Assembly: GCA_945900935.1 (NCBI GenBank)
Contig: CAMDKT010000003.1
Location: 1-32,651, forward strand
Origin: Candidatus Sulfopaludibacter sp. SbA3
GTDB lineage: Bacteria > Acidobacteriota > Terriglobia > Bryobacterales > Bryobacteraceae
DNA: 32,651 nucleotides
Reading direction: 5' to 3'
In this document: in pieces, positions 17,454 to 26,691 of the stretch
How positions within the stretch are numbered: the first letter of the stretch is position 1
How the letters are laid out: each line of letters starts with the position of its first letter
The notes under the pieces: model-generated
What the model saw: the letters and a program-made list of their open reading frames with translations, nothing else
Told to the model about the DNA's origin: nothing
Database searches by the model: none
Made by a program: the position numbers and the translations under genes

Positions 17454-17844
17454 TATTCGCCTCCAACCCACCCTGCCAGTGCAGCAGCACCTTGAGCGGC
17501 GGAAGCTTGACCGATTCGTCCGCTGGCTCCTGCTCCGGCACCGAAAAGATAAATCGCTTGCCATCGGCGGATACGTCTTCGAGTCCGGCAAATCGCTGGC
17601 CAGTCATCCGCTGGCGCTTGAACAGCGCTTTGGCTGGGCCTGTGCGAAAAGAAGCACCGTCGCTGGAAAGAACATCGGGCGTCATCAATAGAATCGGATC
17701 TGTCTCGCCCTGTTCAGAGGCGCGGTCGACGGCGTCGCCGTAGCTGGCGCCGGTTCCGACTACTCGCGACTCATCCGCCGACAATGCCACCCAGGTTCGG
17801 GGCCGAATGCCTTCCAGTAATTCGGCTTCGCGCTTACGTTCCAT
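17440..17844 (-). pseudogene. In-frame fusion of a DUF5678-like small protein with the C-terminal end of a WD40-like/TolB-type propeller protein
   Basis: MERKREAELLEGIRPRTWVALSADESRVVGTGASYGDAVDRASEQGETDPILLMTPD (DUF5678-like) runs on into FRTGPAKALFKRQRMTGQRFAGLEDVSADGKRFIFSVPEQEPADESVKLPPLKVLLHWQGGLEANNGNR, which resembles the C-terminus of acidobacterial kinase/propeller proteins. Confidence 0.55.
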
Positions 17845-18184
17845 GTCGATCGGCTCCTGGACTGATTGTACACAACAGATTTTTCGCGCGCCGGAGCGCG
17901 TTGGCGGGTCTGCTGGAAACGCCACGGGTCCCGCGATGACCCACCCAGAATCGGACAAGAAGCGGAACACCGTTTCGGGCTTGGCGTTAACGTGGATGGA
18001 GAGTTCGAGCGTGTTGGCCCGAGCTTTTGGTGATTCGCTTTGTAGAAGTGGGTGTGCCCTGCTTACGGAAATCGACCGCGCCGCTTTCCCGAAGGACTTG
18101 GAGATGCTGGGAGACAGCGCCAAAGGGGATGCCGAATTGGCTGGCAATCCCGCCGGCCGGCTTTTCTTCGGCGGATATAGTCAA
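17845..18184 (-). pseudogene. Remnants of an ArsR-type regulator followed by a SRPBCC/AHSA1-like fragment
   Basis: EEKPAGGIASQFGIPFGAVSQHLQVLRESGAVDFRKQG (ArsR wHTH lacking its N-terminus, 17987..18184 frame), then LELSIHVNAKPETVFRFLSD (SRPBCC start) in the 17440..18147 frame. Confidence 0.6.
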
Positions 18185-19815
18185 GGCCTATCTCCCCGGA
18201 GAACGGCGAGAGAGTGCCGGACCATTTCCACGCCGCCTTCAAATTCGGGTTGGACGGCAACGTTGACGCCATGGGCGAGCAACGATGCGATGTCGTTCTC
18301 ATGTGCCGCGCGGGCGATGACGGTGAGGGCGGGATTAGCGCCGCGGGCGTTATCGACAGCGAGATGAATCAGAGCCTGGACCGGGAAAGTGAGGAGGAGA
18401 ACTTTCGCGGATTCGACCTTAGCGGCGTGGAGGATTTCGGGGCGGGTGACATCGCCCCAGATGCCCTGGAAGCCAGCGGTGGAAAAATCCTCAAACAGGG
18501 CATGATTGAGTTCGATAATGACCACGGGAGTACCGGCGGCGCGAAGGGCGCGGGCGGCGGCGCTGCCGGTGCGGCCGTAGCCGGCGATGATCACATGGTT
18601 AATGAGTTCGGACGATGGGGATTCAATGGCGCGTGTGCCGGGGGCGGGCATGCGCCAGCGCTGCCAGAGGCGGCCGAGGGGAATCGCGGCGGCCGCGACG
18701 AGGGGAGAGAGGGCCATGGTGAGGACCGTACACGTGAGGGCGAGATTGTAGGTTTGTTTGCTGAGAAGATTCGCGGTCACGCCGGTACGGGCGAGGACGA
18801 AGGAGAACTCGCCGATCTGGGCAAGGCCTAGACCGATGATCCACGGGGCCATGTTGGTGTAGCCAAAGGCGCGGGCGATAACACCGGTGATGATGGCCTT
18901 GCCGGCGAATATGGCGGCGACGGTCGCGGCGATGAGGGCGATGTTGGCAATAGCGAACTGAGGATCGAATAGCATGCCAACGGAGACGAAAAAGAGCAGC
19001 CCGAAGATGTCGCGGAGAGGCACGATATCGGAAAGCGCCTGATGGCTGAACTCGGATTCGCTGAGGATGATGCCGGCGACGAAAGCGCCGAGGGCGAAGG
19101 ACATCCCGGCCAAGTGAGTGGCGTAGCCAATGCCAACGCTAATGGCGACAACGGCGACGAGGAAAAGTTCGTGGGAGCCCCAGGTTAGGATCCACTTCAG
19201 GAATTTTGGAAGGAGGCGAGTGCCAACCAGATAGATCGCCGCGAGGAAGAGGCCGGCGATGGCGATGGACTTGGCGAGGTTCGGGAGAATGGTTTCCGGG
19301 GGGCCACCCAGTTGGGGGAGCACGATAAGCATGGGGATGACGGCCATGTCCTGCACGACGAGGAGGCCGATCATCACGCGGCTGGCGAGGGTGGTTGTAA
19401 CGCCGCCGGCGGAGAGAATCTTAAGGACGACCATGGTGCTGGAGACGGAAACCATAGCGCCAAACCAGACGGCTTCCGCCGGTGGCATGCCGAGGACATG
19501 TTGAGCGGCGAATGCGCCAGCGGCGGCGGTAAGCAGTACTTGCAGCGGACCGCCGAGAAGGGCAATCCGGCGAACAGGCTGGAGGTCTCGGAAGGAGATT
19601 TCGAGCCCCAAGGAGAAGAGGAGCAAGGCCACGCCGATTTCGGCGAGGAGTTCGATGTCATGGATTTGGGCAACCGTTGGCCCGGCAGTGTAGGGACCAA
19701 CGACGACGCCGGCGGCGACGTAGCCAACGAGGAGGGGCAGGCGAAGGAAACGAGCCAGCAGGCCGCCGAAAAGTCCGGCGACGATGATGAGAACGAAATC
19801 CTGTGCGATGCCCAA
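18181..19815 (-). CDS. Cation:proton antiporter (CPA2/KefB type) with C-terminal TrkA-N domain
   Basis: 544 aa; multiple TM segments (LPLLVGYVAAGVVVGPYTAG, LAEIGVALLLFSLGLEISF); VIIAGYGRTGSAAARAL Rossmann motif. Confidence 0.93.
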   Translation of the reverse strand: MGIAQDFVLIIVAGLFGGLLARFLRLPLLVGYVAAGVVVGPYTAGPTVAQIHDIELLAEIGVALLLFSLGLEISFRDLQPVRRIALLGGPLQVLLTAAAGAFAAQHVLGMPPAEAVWFGAMVSVSSTMVVLKILSAGGVTTTLASRVMIGLLVVQDMAVIPMLIVLPQLGGPPETILPNLAKSIAIAGLFLAAIYLVGTRLLPKFLKWILTWGSHELFLVAVVAISVGIGYATHLAGMSFALGAFVAGIILSESEFSHQALSDIVPLRDIFGLLFFVSVGMLFDPQFAIANIALIAATVAAIFAGKAIITGVIARAFGYTNMAPWIIGLGLAQIGEFSFVLARTGVTANLLSKQTYNLALTCTVLTMALSPLVAAAAIPLGRLWQRWRMPAPGTRAIESPSSELINHVIIAGYGRTGSAAARALRAAGTPVVIIELNHALFEDFSTAGFQGIWGDVTRPEILHAAKVESAKVLLLTFPVQALIHLAVDNARGANPALTVIARAAHENDIASLLAHGVNVAVQPEFEGGVEMVRHSLAVLRGDRP

Positions 19816-19829
19816 ATTCGATTATCGCG

Positions 19830-20474
19830 TTAGGCGTTCTTGCGGCTGCGGAGATACTCGAAAACGATGGGAAGCACAGAGATAAAGATGATGCCGAGGA
19901 TCACCTTTTCAAAGTTCTTGCGGACGAATTCGTTGTCGCCAAGGGCGTAGCCAAGGCCAGTCATCAGGACCACCCAGCCGATCCCGCCGAAAACATTGTA
20001 TCTGGCGAAAGCGCCATACTCCATTTGCGCCACACCGGCCACAAATGGCGCGAAAGTACGGACGATCGGAATGAACCGCGCATAAATAATCGTCTTCCCG
20101 CCGTGCTTTTCGTAGAACTCCTTCGTCTTCCGAAGGTGTTCCTGTTTGAAGAAACGCGAGTCCGGCCGGTTAAAAACAGCCGGCCCGGCCCGCCGCCCAA
20201 GCAGGTAGCCGGTGGCGTCGCCAACAATGGCGGCGACAATCAACACGCCGATGATGGCGAAAATATTCAGCCCGCCCGCGCCGGCTACGACGCCAACAGT
20301 GAACAACAGGGAATCGCCGGGCAGAAAGAATCCGGCCAGCAGGCCCGTTTCGGAAAAGACGATTCCAAATAACAGCGCATAGCCATGCCAGCCGCTGAAC
20401 ACGCTGGTCAGAAGCTGCCGCAAACCGTCCGGATTCGTCAGAGTCCGGAGGAACTCGATCAGTGTATGTGCCAT
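19830..20474 (-). CDS. DedA family membrane protein
   Basis: 214 aa; SETGLLAGFFLPGDSLLFTVGVVAG, GDATGYLLGRRAGP, FIPIVRTFAPFVAGVAQM. Confidence 0.93.
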   Translation of the reverse strand: MAHTLIEFLRTLTNPDGLRQLLTSVFSGWHGYALLFGIVFSETGLLAGFFLPGDSLLFTVGVVAGAGGLNIFAIIGVLIVAAIVGDATGYLLGRRAGPAVFNRPDSRFFKQEHLRKTKEFYEKHGGKTIIYARFIPIVRTFAPFVAGVAQMEYGAFARYNVFGGIGWVVLMTGLGYALGDNEFVRKNFEKVILGIIFISVLPIVFEYLRSRKNA

Positions 20475-20477
20475 TCG

Positions 20478-22403
20478 CTAAGCGCGGTAACTGTCGATCA
20501 GGCGGCGGATCACATCCTGATTGATCTTGACCTTACCCTTGTCAATGAGCCGATTCACCAGCCCATCCTCAAACAAATCCTTGCGCTCCTGCGCCTTACG
20601 GCCCTTGATTCCGGTAATCAGGTTAACGCGTTCCGCGGCCAATTTCGACATGTCGGCGGCGGAATTGGCGTTCAGCCGGGCCACCACAACTTGACCGCTG
20701 ATATTATGCGGGCCGGTCATCGCGCCGGGCGCTTTGCCGAACAAATCCGCAAAATAGGTTCCTGAGCCGACACCCTGCGCCGCGCCATCCCGCGTAAAGT
20801 CTTCACTGGTCTTCACTTCACCGCCGATGGACTTGGCAATCGCTTTCAAATCGCCGCCGCCTTTGACCAGCACTTCCACTTCCTTCTGCTTGACGGTCAG
20901 CAATTCAAAGGACTTCTGCTCCGTAAGCTGGCTGCGAATGGCGGCCTCGACTTCGCTCAACTCCGAAGGTCGGGGCGCTGTGATCCCGGTCAGCACGCCG
21001 ATCGCGAGCTTGTTATTCCCCGCGACGATGGCATTCGTGACGCCGCCCACAGCGGGGAGCGCGAACAGCGACGATGAGAAGTCCTGCGCAACACCGATTT
21101 CCTGGAGCGGATCGGCTGCGCGAGCTTCCTGGACCGCGTAGTGGGTCAAGTTGTACTTGGCGGCGATGGCCACGGCGTTCTTCGGATTCTTCGAAAGTTC
21201 CGCCCGTGCCTGTTCGGCGGCGGCTTCCAAACGGGGCTGCGCCTGTTGACGGCGCAGTTCGGTGGCGAGTTCACCCTTCACTTCGTCAAACCCCTGGACT
21301 TTCGGATCTTCCCGGTCCAGCACCTGAATAATGTGATATCCGTACTCGGTCTTGATCGGATTCGAAATTTCGTTCTTCTTTAACGAGAAGGCGGACGTTT
21401 CAAAAGCGGGAACCGTTTGCCCCTTCACCATCCAGCCATACTCCCCGCCCTTTTCCTTGGACCCGGGATCGTCGGAATTTTCAGTCGCGAGTTTGCCGAA
21501 ATCGGCACCGGCCTTGATCTGCTTCAACAGATCGTTCGCCTTGGCTTCGATCTTTTTGATGTCGTCGGCCGACTTTTCCGTCGTCTTCAACAGGATGTGG
21601 CGGACCCGGACGCGCTCCCCGGTGCGGAAACGATCGCCCGCGCTGGAGTAAACCTGGCGGAGAACCGCATCGCTGACGTCAATCGTGGCGCCGATCTTTT
21701 CCTCGGAGGCGACAAGCAGATCAAAGCTGCGCTTCTCCGGCGACTTAAACATCGCCCGATTGGCGTTGAAAAACGTCTGAACGTCGGCCGGCGAGATCGT
21801 GACTTGCCCCTTGAACTTGTCCGCGGCAAAGGTGACGTAATCAATCTTGATCTTCTCGTTGCGGCGGCGGAACTCGCCTTCGATCTCGCCCGCCGTAACG
21901 ATCAGTCCTTCCATGATGAGGTTCCGCAGCTTCACCAACTGCATCTGTTTGCGGACGTTGGCCTCAAAGGTCGGAATGTCGAGATTCTGCTGTGCCAGGA
22001 AGCCCGCGTACACTTCCTTGTTAAAGCCGCCCTGGAAAATATTCGGGAGCATCGATTTGATGGCGTTGGCCACTTCTTCCTCAGAAACCCGAATGCCCAT
22101 ATCTTTGGCCTGGCAGGCCGTGGCGCGCTCGGCGACGAACTGATTCACGAACTCCGGAATGTAGTTCTGAATCATCTGCATCGGAAATTGCTTGTTCTTC
22201 AGCGACGACTGCAACTGCAACTGCACTTCGCGCAGCGTGATCTTGTCGTCGCAAACCTGCGCGATCACCGGTTCAGCACCCCCAGAGTCTCCACCAACGC
22301 CGCCGGGGACCAAATAGGCCACCATGGACAAGGCGACAAGGCCGAGCATCACTGTCAACGTGGTGCGAACCGCTTTATCACGGCTGCGGAAAATATCAAA
22401 CAT
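20478..22403 (-). CDS. PpiD/SurA-like peptidylprolyl isomerase (SurA_N + parvulin-type rotamase)
   Basis: 641 aa; N-terminal TM (TLTVMLGLVALSMVAYLVPGG), SurA_N region, rotamase RVRHILLKTTEKSADDIKKIEAKANDLLKQIKAGADFGKLATENSDDPGSKEKGGEYGWMVKGQTVPAFE. Confidence 0.92.
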   Translation of the reverse strand: MFDIFRSRDKAVRTTLTVMLGLVALSMVAYLVPGGVGGDSGGAEPVIAQVCDDKITLREVQLQLQSSLKNKQFPMQMIQNYIPEFVNQFVAERATACQAKDMGIRVSEEEVANAIKSMLPNIFQGGFNKEVYAGFLAQQNLDIPTFEANVRKQMQLVKLRNLIMEGLIVTAGEIEGEFRRRNEKIKIDYVTFAADKFKGQVTISPADVQTFFNANRAMFKSPEKRSFDLLVASEEKIGATIDVSDAVLRQVYSSAGDRFRTGERVRVRHILLKTTEKSADDIKKIEAKANDLLKQIKAGADFGKLATENSDDPGSKEKGGEYGWMVKGQTVPAFETSAFSLKKNEISNPIKTEYGYHIIQVLDREDPKVQGFDEVKGELATELRRQQAQPRLEAAAEQARAELSKNPKNAVAIAAKYNLTHYAVQEARAADPLQEIGVAQDFSSSLFALPAVGGVTNAIVAGNNKLAIGVLTGITAPRPSELSEVEAAIRSQLTEQKSFELLTVKQKEVEVLVKGGGDLKAIAKSIGGEVKTSEDFTRDGAAQGVGSGTYFADLFGKAPGAMTGPHNISGQVVVARLNANSAADMSKLAAERVNLITGIKGRKAQERKDLFEDGLVNRLIDKGKVKINQDVIRRLIDSYRA

Positions 22404-22427
22404 GTGCTTTATTATAGCGTGCGCGGA

Positions 22428-24191
22428 CTATTCCCACTCAATGGTTCCCGGCGGTTTGTGGGTAAGGTCGTAATAAACAGCGGCGATGCCTGGCACGGCC
22501 AGCAGCGCGTCGCGCATCCGATGAAGCAATTTTTCCGGCATCGAGACCGATTGAGCGGTCATGCCATCCACCGAATCAATGGGCCTGAGGACCACCGAAT
22601 CGGGGAGTCCGTCGCCCCCAAGCGGGATCAGCACCACCGGAAACTGCCAGACTTCCTTGTCGAAGCCGGAGGCATGAGAGAGTTCCCGGACAATGGCATC
22701 GACCCGGCGAAGGCGATCCATGCGGCCCGGCGTGATCGACGATTGAATGACCGATTGGCGGTCCAGCGGAATATTGTACCCGACTTCGCCGATAACGCGG
22801 TTCACCCGCTGATCGGCGTTGATCGCCTCAGTCGCGCGGGCATGATCCAGGTGCTTGACGATTAGGACAGGGCGATACGAGCGGGAATCGCCCTGGACCC
22901 CGACGGAGTGGATAGGCGCGATGACGCCATCCGCGGTTGGGACGCATGGCTCGTCTTTGTCCGCGCAGAGGCAGCGGATCGCCAGACCCGGTCCAGGAAA
23001 CGGGTGACGCTCCAGAAACTCCGCGGGAAGACCGAGTTCGCCGCCGAGTTCACGAACTTCGTCCTTATAGAACTGGGTAAGCGGCTCGACGATTCGGTTT
23101 TCGTCAATTAGCTTCTGAATGCCCGCGACGCGATTGTGATGCGTCTTGATGAGATCCGCCTTGGCTGTGCCGCCGCTCTCAATCGTATCCGGGTAAATGG
23201 TGCCCTGCCCGAGGATCCATTGGCCGTCCAGATAAGGCCCGGATTCTAGAATCTCTTCCTGGATTTGGACAAATTTCTCGCCGATAATGGCGCGCTTCCG
23301 CTCAGGTTCGGTTACGCCGTCGAGTGCGCTGAGAAAATCCATCTGCGCGTCGACAACGCGGAAATGTTCGGCGCCGAGGGAAGTAAAAATCTTGCGGACA
23401 AAATCGGTTTCGTCCTCGCGCATCAGGCCAGTGTCGACGTAGGCGCCATGGACGCGTTGCTCCCCAAGCGCCTTCAGACAAAGCGAATAGGCCACCGTGG
23501 AATCCACGCCGCCGCTGACGAAAAAGAAGATGTTGCGGTCGCCGGCCACGTCCCGAATCGACTGTTCCACCACCGGAATGCGGCTGGCCGGTTCCCAGTC
23601 TTTCCCGCATCCGCAGATGTCGAACAGAAAATTGTGAATGACCTTGCGGCCCTCGTGCGTGTGGACGACTTCCGGATGGAACTGAACGGCGTATTTTTTC
23701 GTCGCGTCATTGCCGATGGCGGCGATAGAGCAGGTATCGGTGGAAGCCAGGATGCGAAAACCGTTGGGGGGCGCGAAAACGGTGTCGCGGTGGCTCATCC
23801 AAACCTGCTCGTGATCCTTGACCCCGCTGAAGAGCGGGCCGGCGTTGGGCTCCAGATTAAGGTTGGCCAGCCCATACTCGCCTTTGTCGCCTTTGCGAAC
23901 GTCGCCGTTGAGCAGATACGCGATCAACTGCTGCCCGTAGCAGATGCCGAGCACCGGGATGTCGCTGGCCAGCAGCGCAGGGTCTACCGTGGGACTCCCC
24001 AGCTCATAAACGCTCCTCGGTCCCCCGGAAATGATCACGCCCTTTGCGTTTTTCAACTCCGCAAACGGCGTTTCACTGGGCCGGACCTCGGCGTAGACCC
24101 CCCGTTCGCGGACCTTGCGGGAGATCAGATGGGTGTATTGTCCACCCGTATCCAGAATGTAGATTTGTGGCTCGGGCGCGTAATCGTTCAC
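22428..24191 (-). CDS. guaA: Glutamine-hydrolysing GMP synthase
   Basis: 587 aa; class I GATase VLGICYGQQLIAYLL, ATP-PPase FFVSGGVDSTVAYSL, C-terminal HPFPGPGLAIRCL and KPPGTIEWE. Confidence 0.97.
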   Translation of the reverse strand: MNDYAPEPQIYILDTGGQYTHLISRKVRERGVYAEVRPSETPFAELKNAKGVIISGGPRSVYELGSPTVDPALLASDIPVLGICYGQQLIAYLLNGDVRKGDKGEYGLANLNLEPNAGPLFSGVKDHEQVWMSHRDTVFAPPNGFRILASTDTCSIAAIGNDATKKYAVQFHPEVVHTHEGRKVIHNFLFDICGCGKDWEPASRIPVVEQSIRDVAGDRNIFFFVSGGVDSTVAYSLCLKALGEQRVHGAYVDTGLMREDETDFVRKIFTSLGAEHFRVVDAQMDFLSALDGVTEPERKRAIIGEKFVQIQEEILESGPYLDGQWILGQGTIYPDTIESGGTAKADLIKTHHNRVAGIQKLIDENRIVEPLTQFYKDEVRELGGELGLPAEFLERHPFPGPGLAIRCLCADKDEPCVPTADGVIAPIHSVGVQGDSRSYRPVLIVKHLDHARATEAINADQRVNRVIGEVGYNIPLDRQSVIQSSITPGRMDRLRRVDAIVRELSHASGFDKEVWQFPVVLIPLGGDGLPDSVVLRPIDSVDGMTAQSVSMPEKLLHRMRDALLAVPGIAAVYYDLTHKPPGTIEWE

Positions 24192-24208
24192 AAAAATAAC
24201 AGAAAGAA

Positions 24209-25828
24209 CTACTGTTCGTGGCGCGGAGCGGAGCGCTGAACAATCAACTTCTTAGCACTTTCCAGGAGTTCCTTCGCCTTCTGCATGGAGTCGATTGCTT
24301 TGACGACAATGGGGTCAGATTCGACGGCAAGTTTCCGAGCGTCTTCAGCGCCAAAAGCGGTGAGGTACATCTCGTTCTTCAGCCGGAGTTTGGTCCAGTC
24401 CAGGTTTTCGGCCCATTCGCCTTCGGTGAACGGAACGCTTTCCTTCTGACTGAACGCCTTCAGATCGTTCATGAACTGCGCGTCGGGTTCCCATCCCTCG
24501 GGCAACTTGGCTTCCTTGCCGCCGAAGTATTTCGCGGTGAAATTAAAGAATGCAAAGCGGCGGATCATCTCCGACTGGAACTTATTGGCGCGCGGCGAAG
24601 CGAACGCTTCATCCGGCTTAATGCCGCCGCCGCCGTAGACTGTTCGACCGCTGTCGGTCATCTTCACGTCGTTGGGGTTCTGCGTCGCGACATCCTTCCG
24701 GTAGTAATAATCCAGGAAGGATGTGTGCTGGTAGTCGCGCTGAATCAGGCGGTTGGACGGCGTGTAGTACTTGGAGGTGGTAAGCGCAAGGCCGGTGGAA
24801 TCGCTCATCGGAAACACCGTTTGTACAAGACCCTTGCCAAAAGTGTTATCCCCGAGAATCCAGGCTCGATCATGATCCTGCAGCGCGCCGGCGACGATTT
24901 CTGAAGCGCTGGCGGAATAACGGTTGACGATAACAACGATCGGATAACCGCGCTTCGCGCTGCCGTTCCGGGCAAGGTAGGGACGTTCGGCCGAGGCCCG
25001 GCCTCGATGGGACACCACCGATTGGCCATTCTGCAGGAATCGGCCCGCAATCGCCACGCCTTCGTTCAAAAGCCCGCCCGGGTTTTCCCGGAGATCGAGG
25101 ATCAAACCCTTTACATTCTCTTCGCCGACACGTTTCAGGTTCTCTTCCACTTCCTTACTCGTGTTTTCGTTGAACATTTCGATATCGATATGGAGTATGC
25201 CGGGTTTGACAAAGAACGCGTCCTGCACCGATTTGCGCGGAATTTCGTCGCGGATGATATTGAACGTGATGGGCTTGTCCACGCCATCCCGTGAGATCAC
25301 GACCTGTACTGGTGTGCCGCGCGGTCCTTTGAGCAGGTCGGCGATTTCGGTGGTAGTAAGATTCTGGGTACTCTTATCGTTCACCGAGAGAATCGTGTCG
25401 CCGGGGCGGATGCCCGACTTGTAGGCGGGAGAACCGGGGAACGGGGCGATGACGACCGTTCGGCGATTGACTGTGCTAACGGTCATGCCGACGCCGTAAT
25501 AGTGGCCGCGCTGATCTTCGCGCATCTGCTGGAAATCTTTCGGATCGAAGAAGCTGGAATGCGGATCGAGCGTCCGCAACATGCCGCCGATAGCGCCTTT
25601 ATAGATCGCCTTATCCGACGTCACTTTATCGGCAAAGTTCTGCTCGACGGTCGAGTAGACCTTGGCAAAAGTCCGGACGGCCAGCGAAATCTCGTCCTCG
25701 TTGGTGGCGGCGTTGGCGTCGGACACCAGCGGCCCGACAACTCCGCCAAGGACGGAACAGACGACAATGACAGCGGGCGCAATCCAATTCAACCGGCGGC
25801 GGGCGTGGGCCATCCAATACCTCCACAT
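24209..25828 (-). CDS. S41 family C-terminal processing peptidase with PDZ domain
   Basis: 539 aa; PDZ GSPAYKSGIRPGDTILSVND; protease core GLILDLRENPGGLL, NRYSASASEIVAGALQDHDRAWILGDNTFGKGLVQ. Confidence 0.94.
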   Translation of the reverse strand: MWRYWMAHARRRLNWIAPAVIVVCSVLGGVVGPLVSDANAATNEDEISLAVRTFAKVYSTVEQNFADKVTSDKAIYKGAIGGMLRTLDPHSSFFDPKDFQQMREDQRGHYYGVGMTVSTVNRRTVVIAPFPGSPAYKSGIRPGDTILSVNDKSTQNLTTTEIADLLKGPRGTPVQVVISRDGVDKPITFNIIRDEIPRKSVQDAFFVKPGILHIDIEMFNENTSKEVEENLKRVGEENVKGLILDLRENPGGLLNEGVAIAGRFLQNGQSVVSHRGRASAERPYLARNGSAKRGYPIVVIVNRYSASASEIVAGALQDHDRAWILGDNTFGKGLVQTVFPMSDSTGLALTTSKYYTPSNRLIQRDYQHTSFLDYYYRKDVATQNPNDVKMTDSGRTVYGGGGIKPDEAFASPRANKFQSEMIRRFAFFNFTAKYFGGKEAKLPEGWEPDAQFMNDLKAFSQKESVPFTEGEWAENLDWTKLRLKNEMYLTAFGAEDARKLAVESDPIVVKAIDSMQKAKELLESAKKLIVQRSAPRHEQ

Positions 25829-26322
25829 ACTCTAATCACTATACCAGTAGCCGCGAGGCGTTTTGGCACACCGCTAGGGCTTACCTCATCTGACGCGCGC
25901 CGGGGCCATTCCGTTGTGGGAAAATTAAACCGCTCGCGGCTAGACGGAGTTTTCCACCTTTGAACACAAATCTCTCGCAACGCCAACGCCTCGAACAAAG
26001 CCTTGCACTCCAAAAGTGCAGCGCCCGTCATGCGTAAGGCTCACGTATCCGATATTTCTTCGAGAAGCGGAGGCAGGGGCCTCGGCGCGGGCGAAGACGC
26101 TGACCCGCGAAACGCTGCCAGACCGTGCACGGGTGAGTCAAACACATACAATGTTCAGGGTCGGCCTTTGGGGCGGCGGCGGAGTGGATTCGCATCGACT
26201 TGTTATTGACAGGCGATAAACCTTGGGTTGTCCTGGTACGCATTCCGGTCTTCGGAACGGATGGCCGGCTCCATGCTGTCGCTTAGCGTGGTTTCGATTC
26301 CTGTTCTATTCCTGGCGACTCG

Positions 26323-26691
26323 TTAGAGATTCGGCTCTTCGACCGCCGTTTTCGATTCATCGAGCACATCGCCCGTATTCCGCGTTCCGCCCGGTTCAAA
26401 CAGCAGCGCTTCGCATTCATTTTCAGCCAGCGTAATGTGTTCCACGCCGCGGGGGATGATGAAGAGTTCTCCGGCGTTGAGGAGAACATCGCGGTCACGG
26501 AAGCGGATGGTCATCCGGCCTTTGTGGACGAAAAAAAGTTCGTCGGTATCGTCGTGTTTATGCCAGACGAACTCGCCCTGGAATTTGACAATCTTGACGA
26601 CGTAGTTGTTGACTGAACCGGCGATGCGCGGGCGCCAGTGCTCTTTGAACTGCGCGAAAGCGTGATCCAGATTGACGACTTCGCCGTTCAT
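26323..26691 (-). CDS. Cupin domain protein
   Basis: Start at Met 26691 (MNGEVVNLDHAFAQFKEHWRPRIAG); FVWHKHDDTDELFFVHKGRMTIRFRDRDVLLNAGELFIIPRGVEHITLA; ATGA overlap with the upstream sulfatase. Confidence 0.92.
   Translation of the reverse strand: MNGEVVNLDHAFAQFKEHWRPRIAGSVNNYVVKIVKFQGEFVWHKHDDTDELFFVHKGRMTIRFRDRDVLLNAGELFIIPRGVEHITLAENECEALLFEPGGTRNTGDVLDESKTAVEEPNL

Noticed and set aside
21417-22865. 482-aa plus-strand ORF across ppiD and guaA
   Set aside because: Antisense to two well-supported genes; composition rich in R/H/L with no domain signal.
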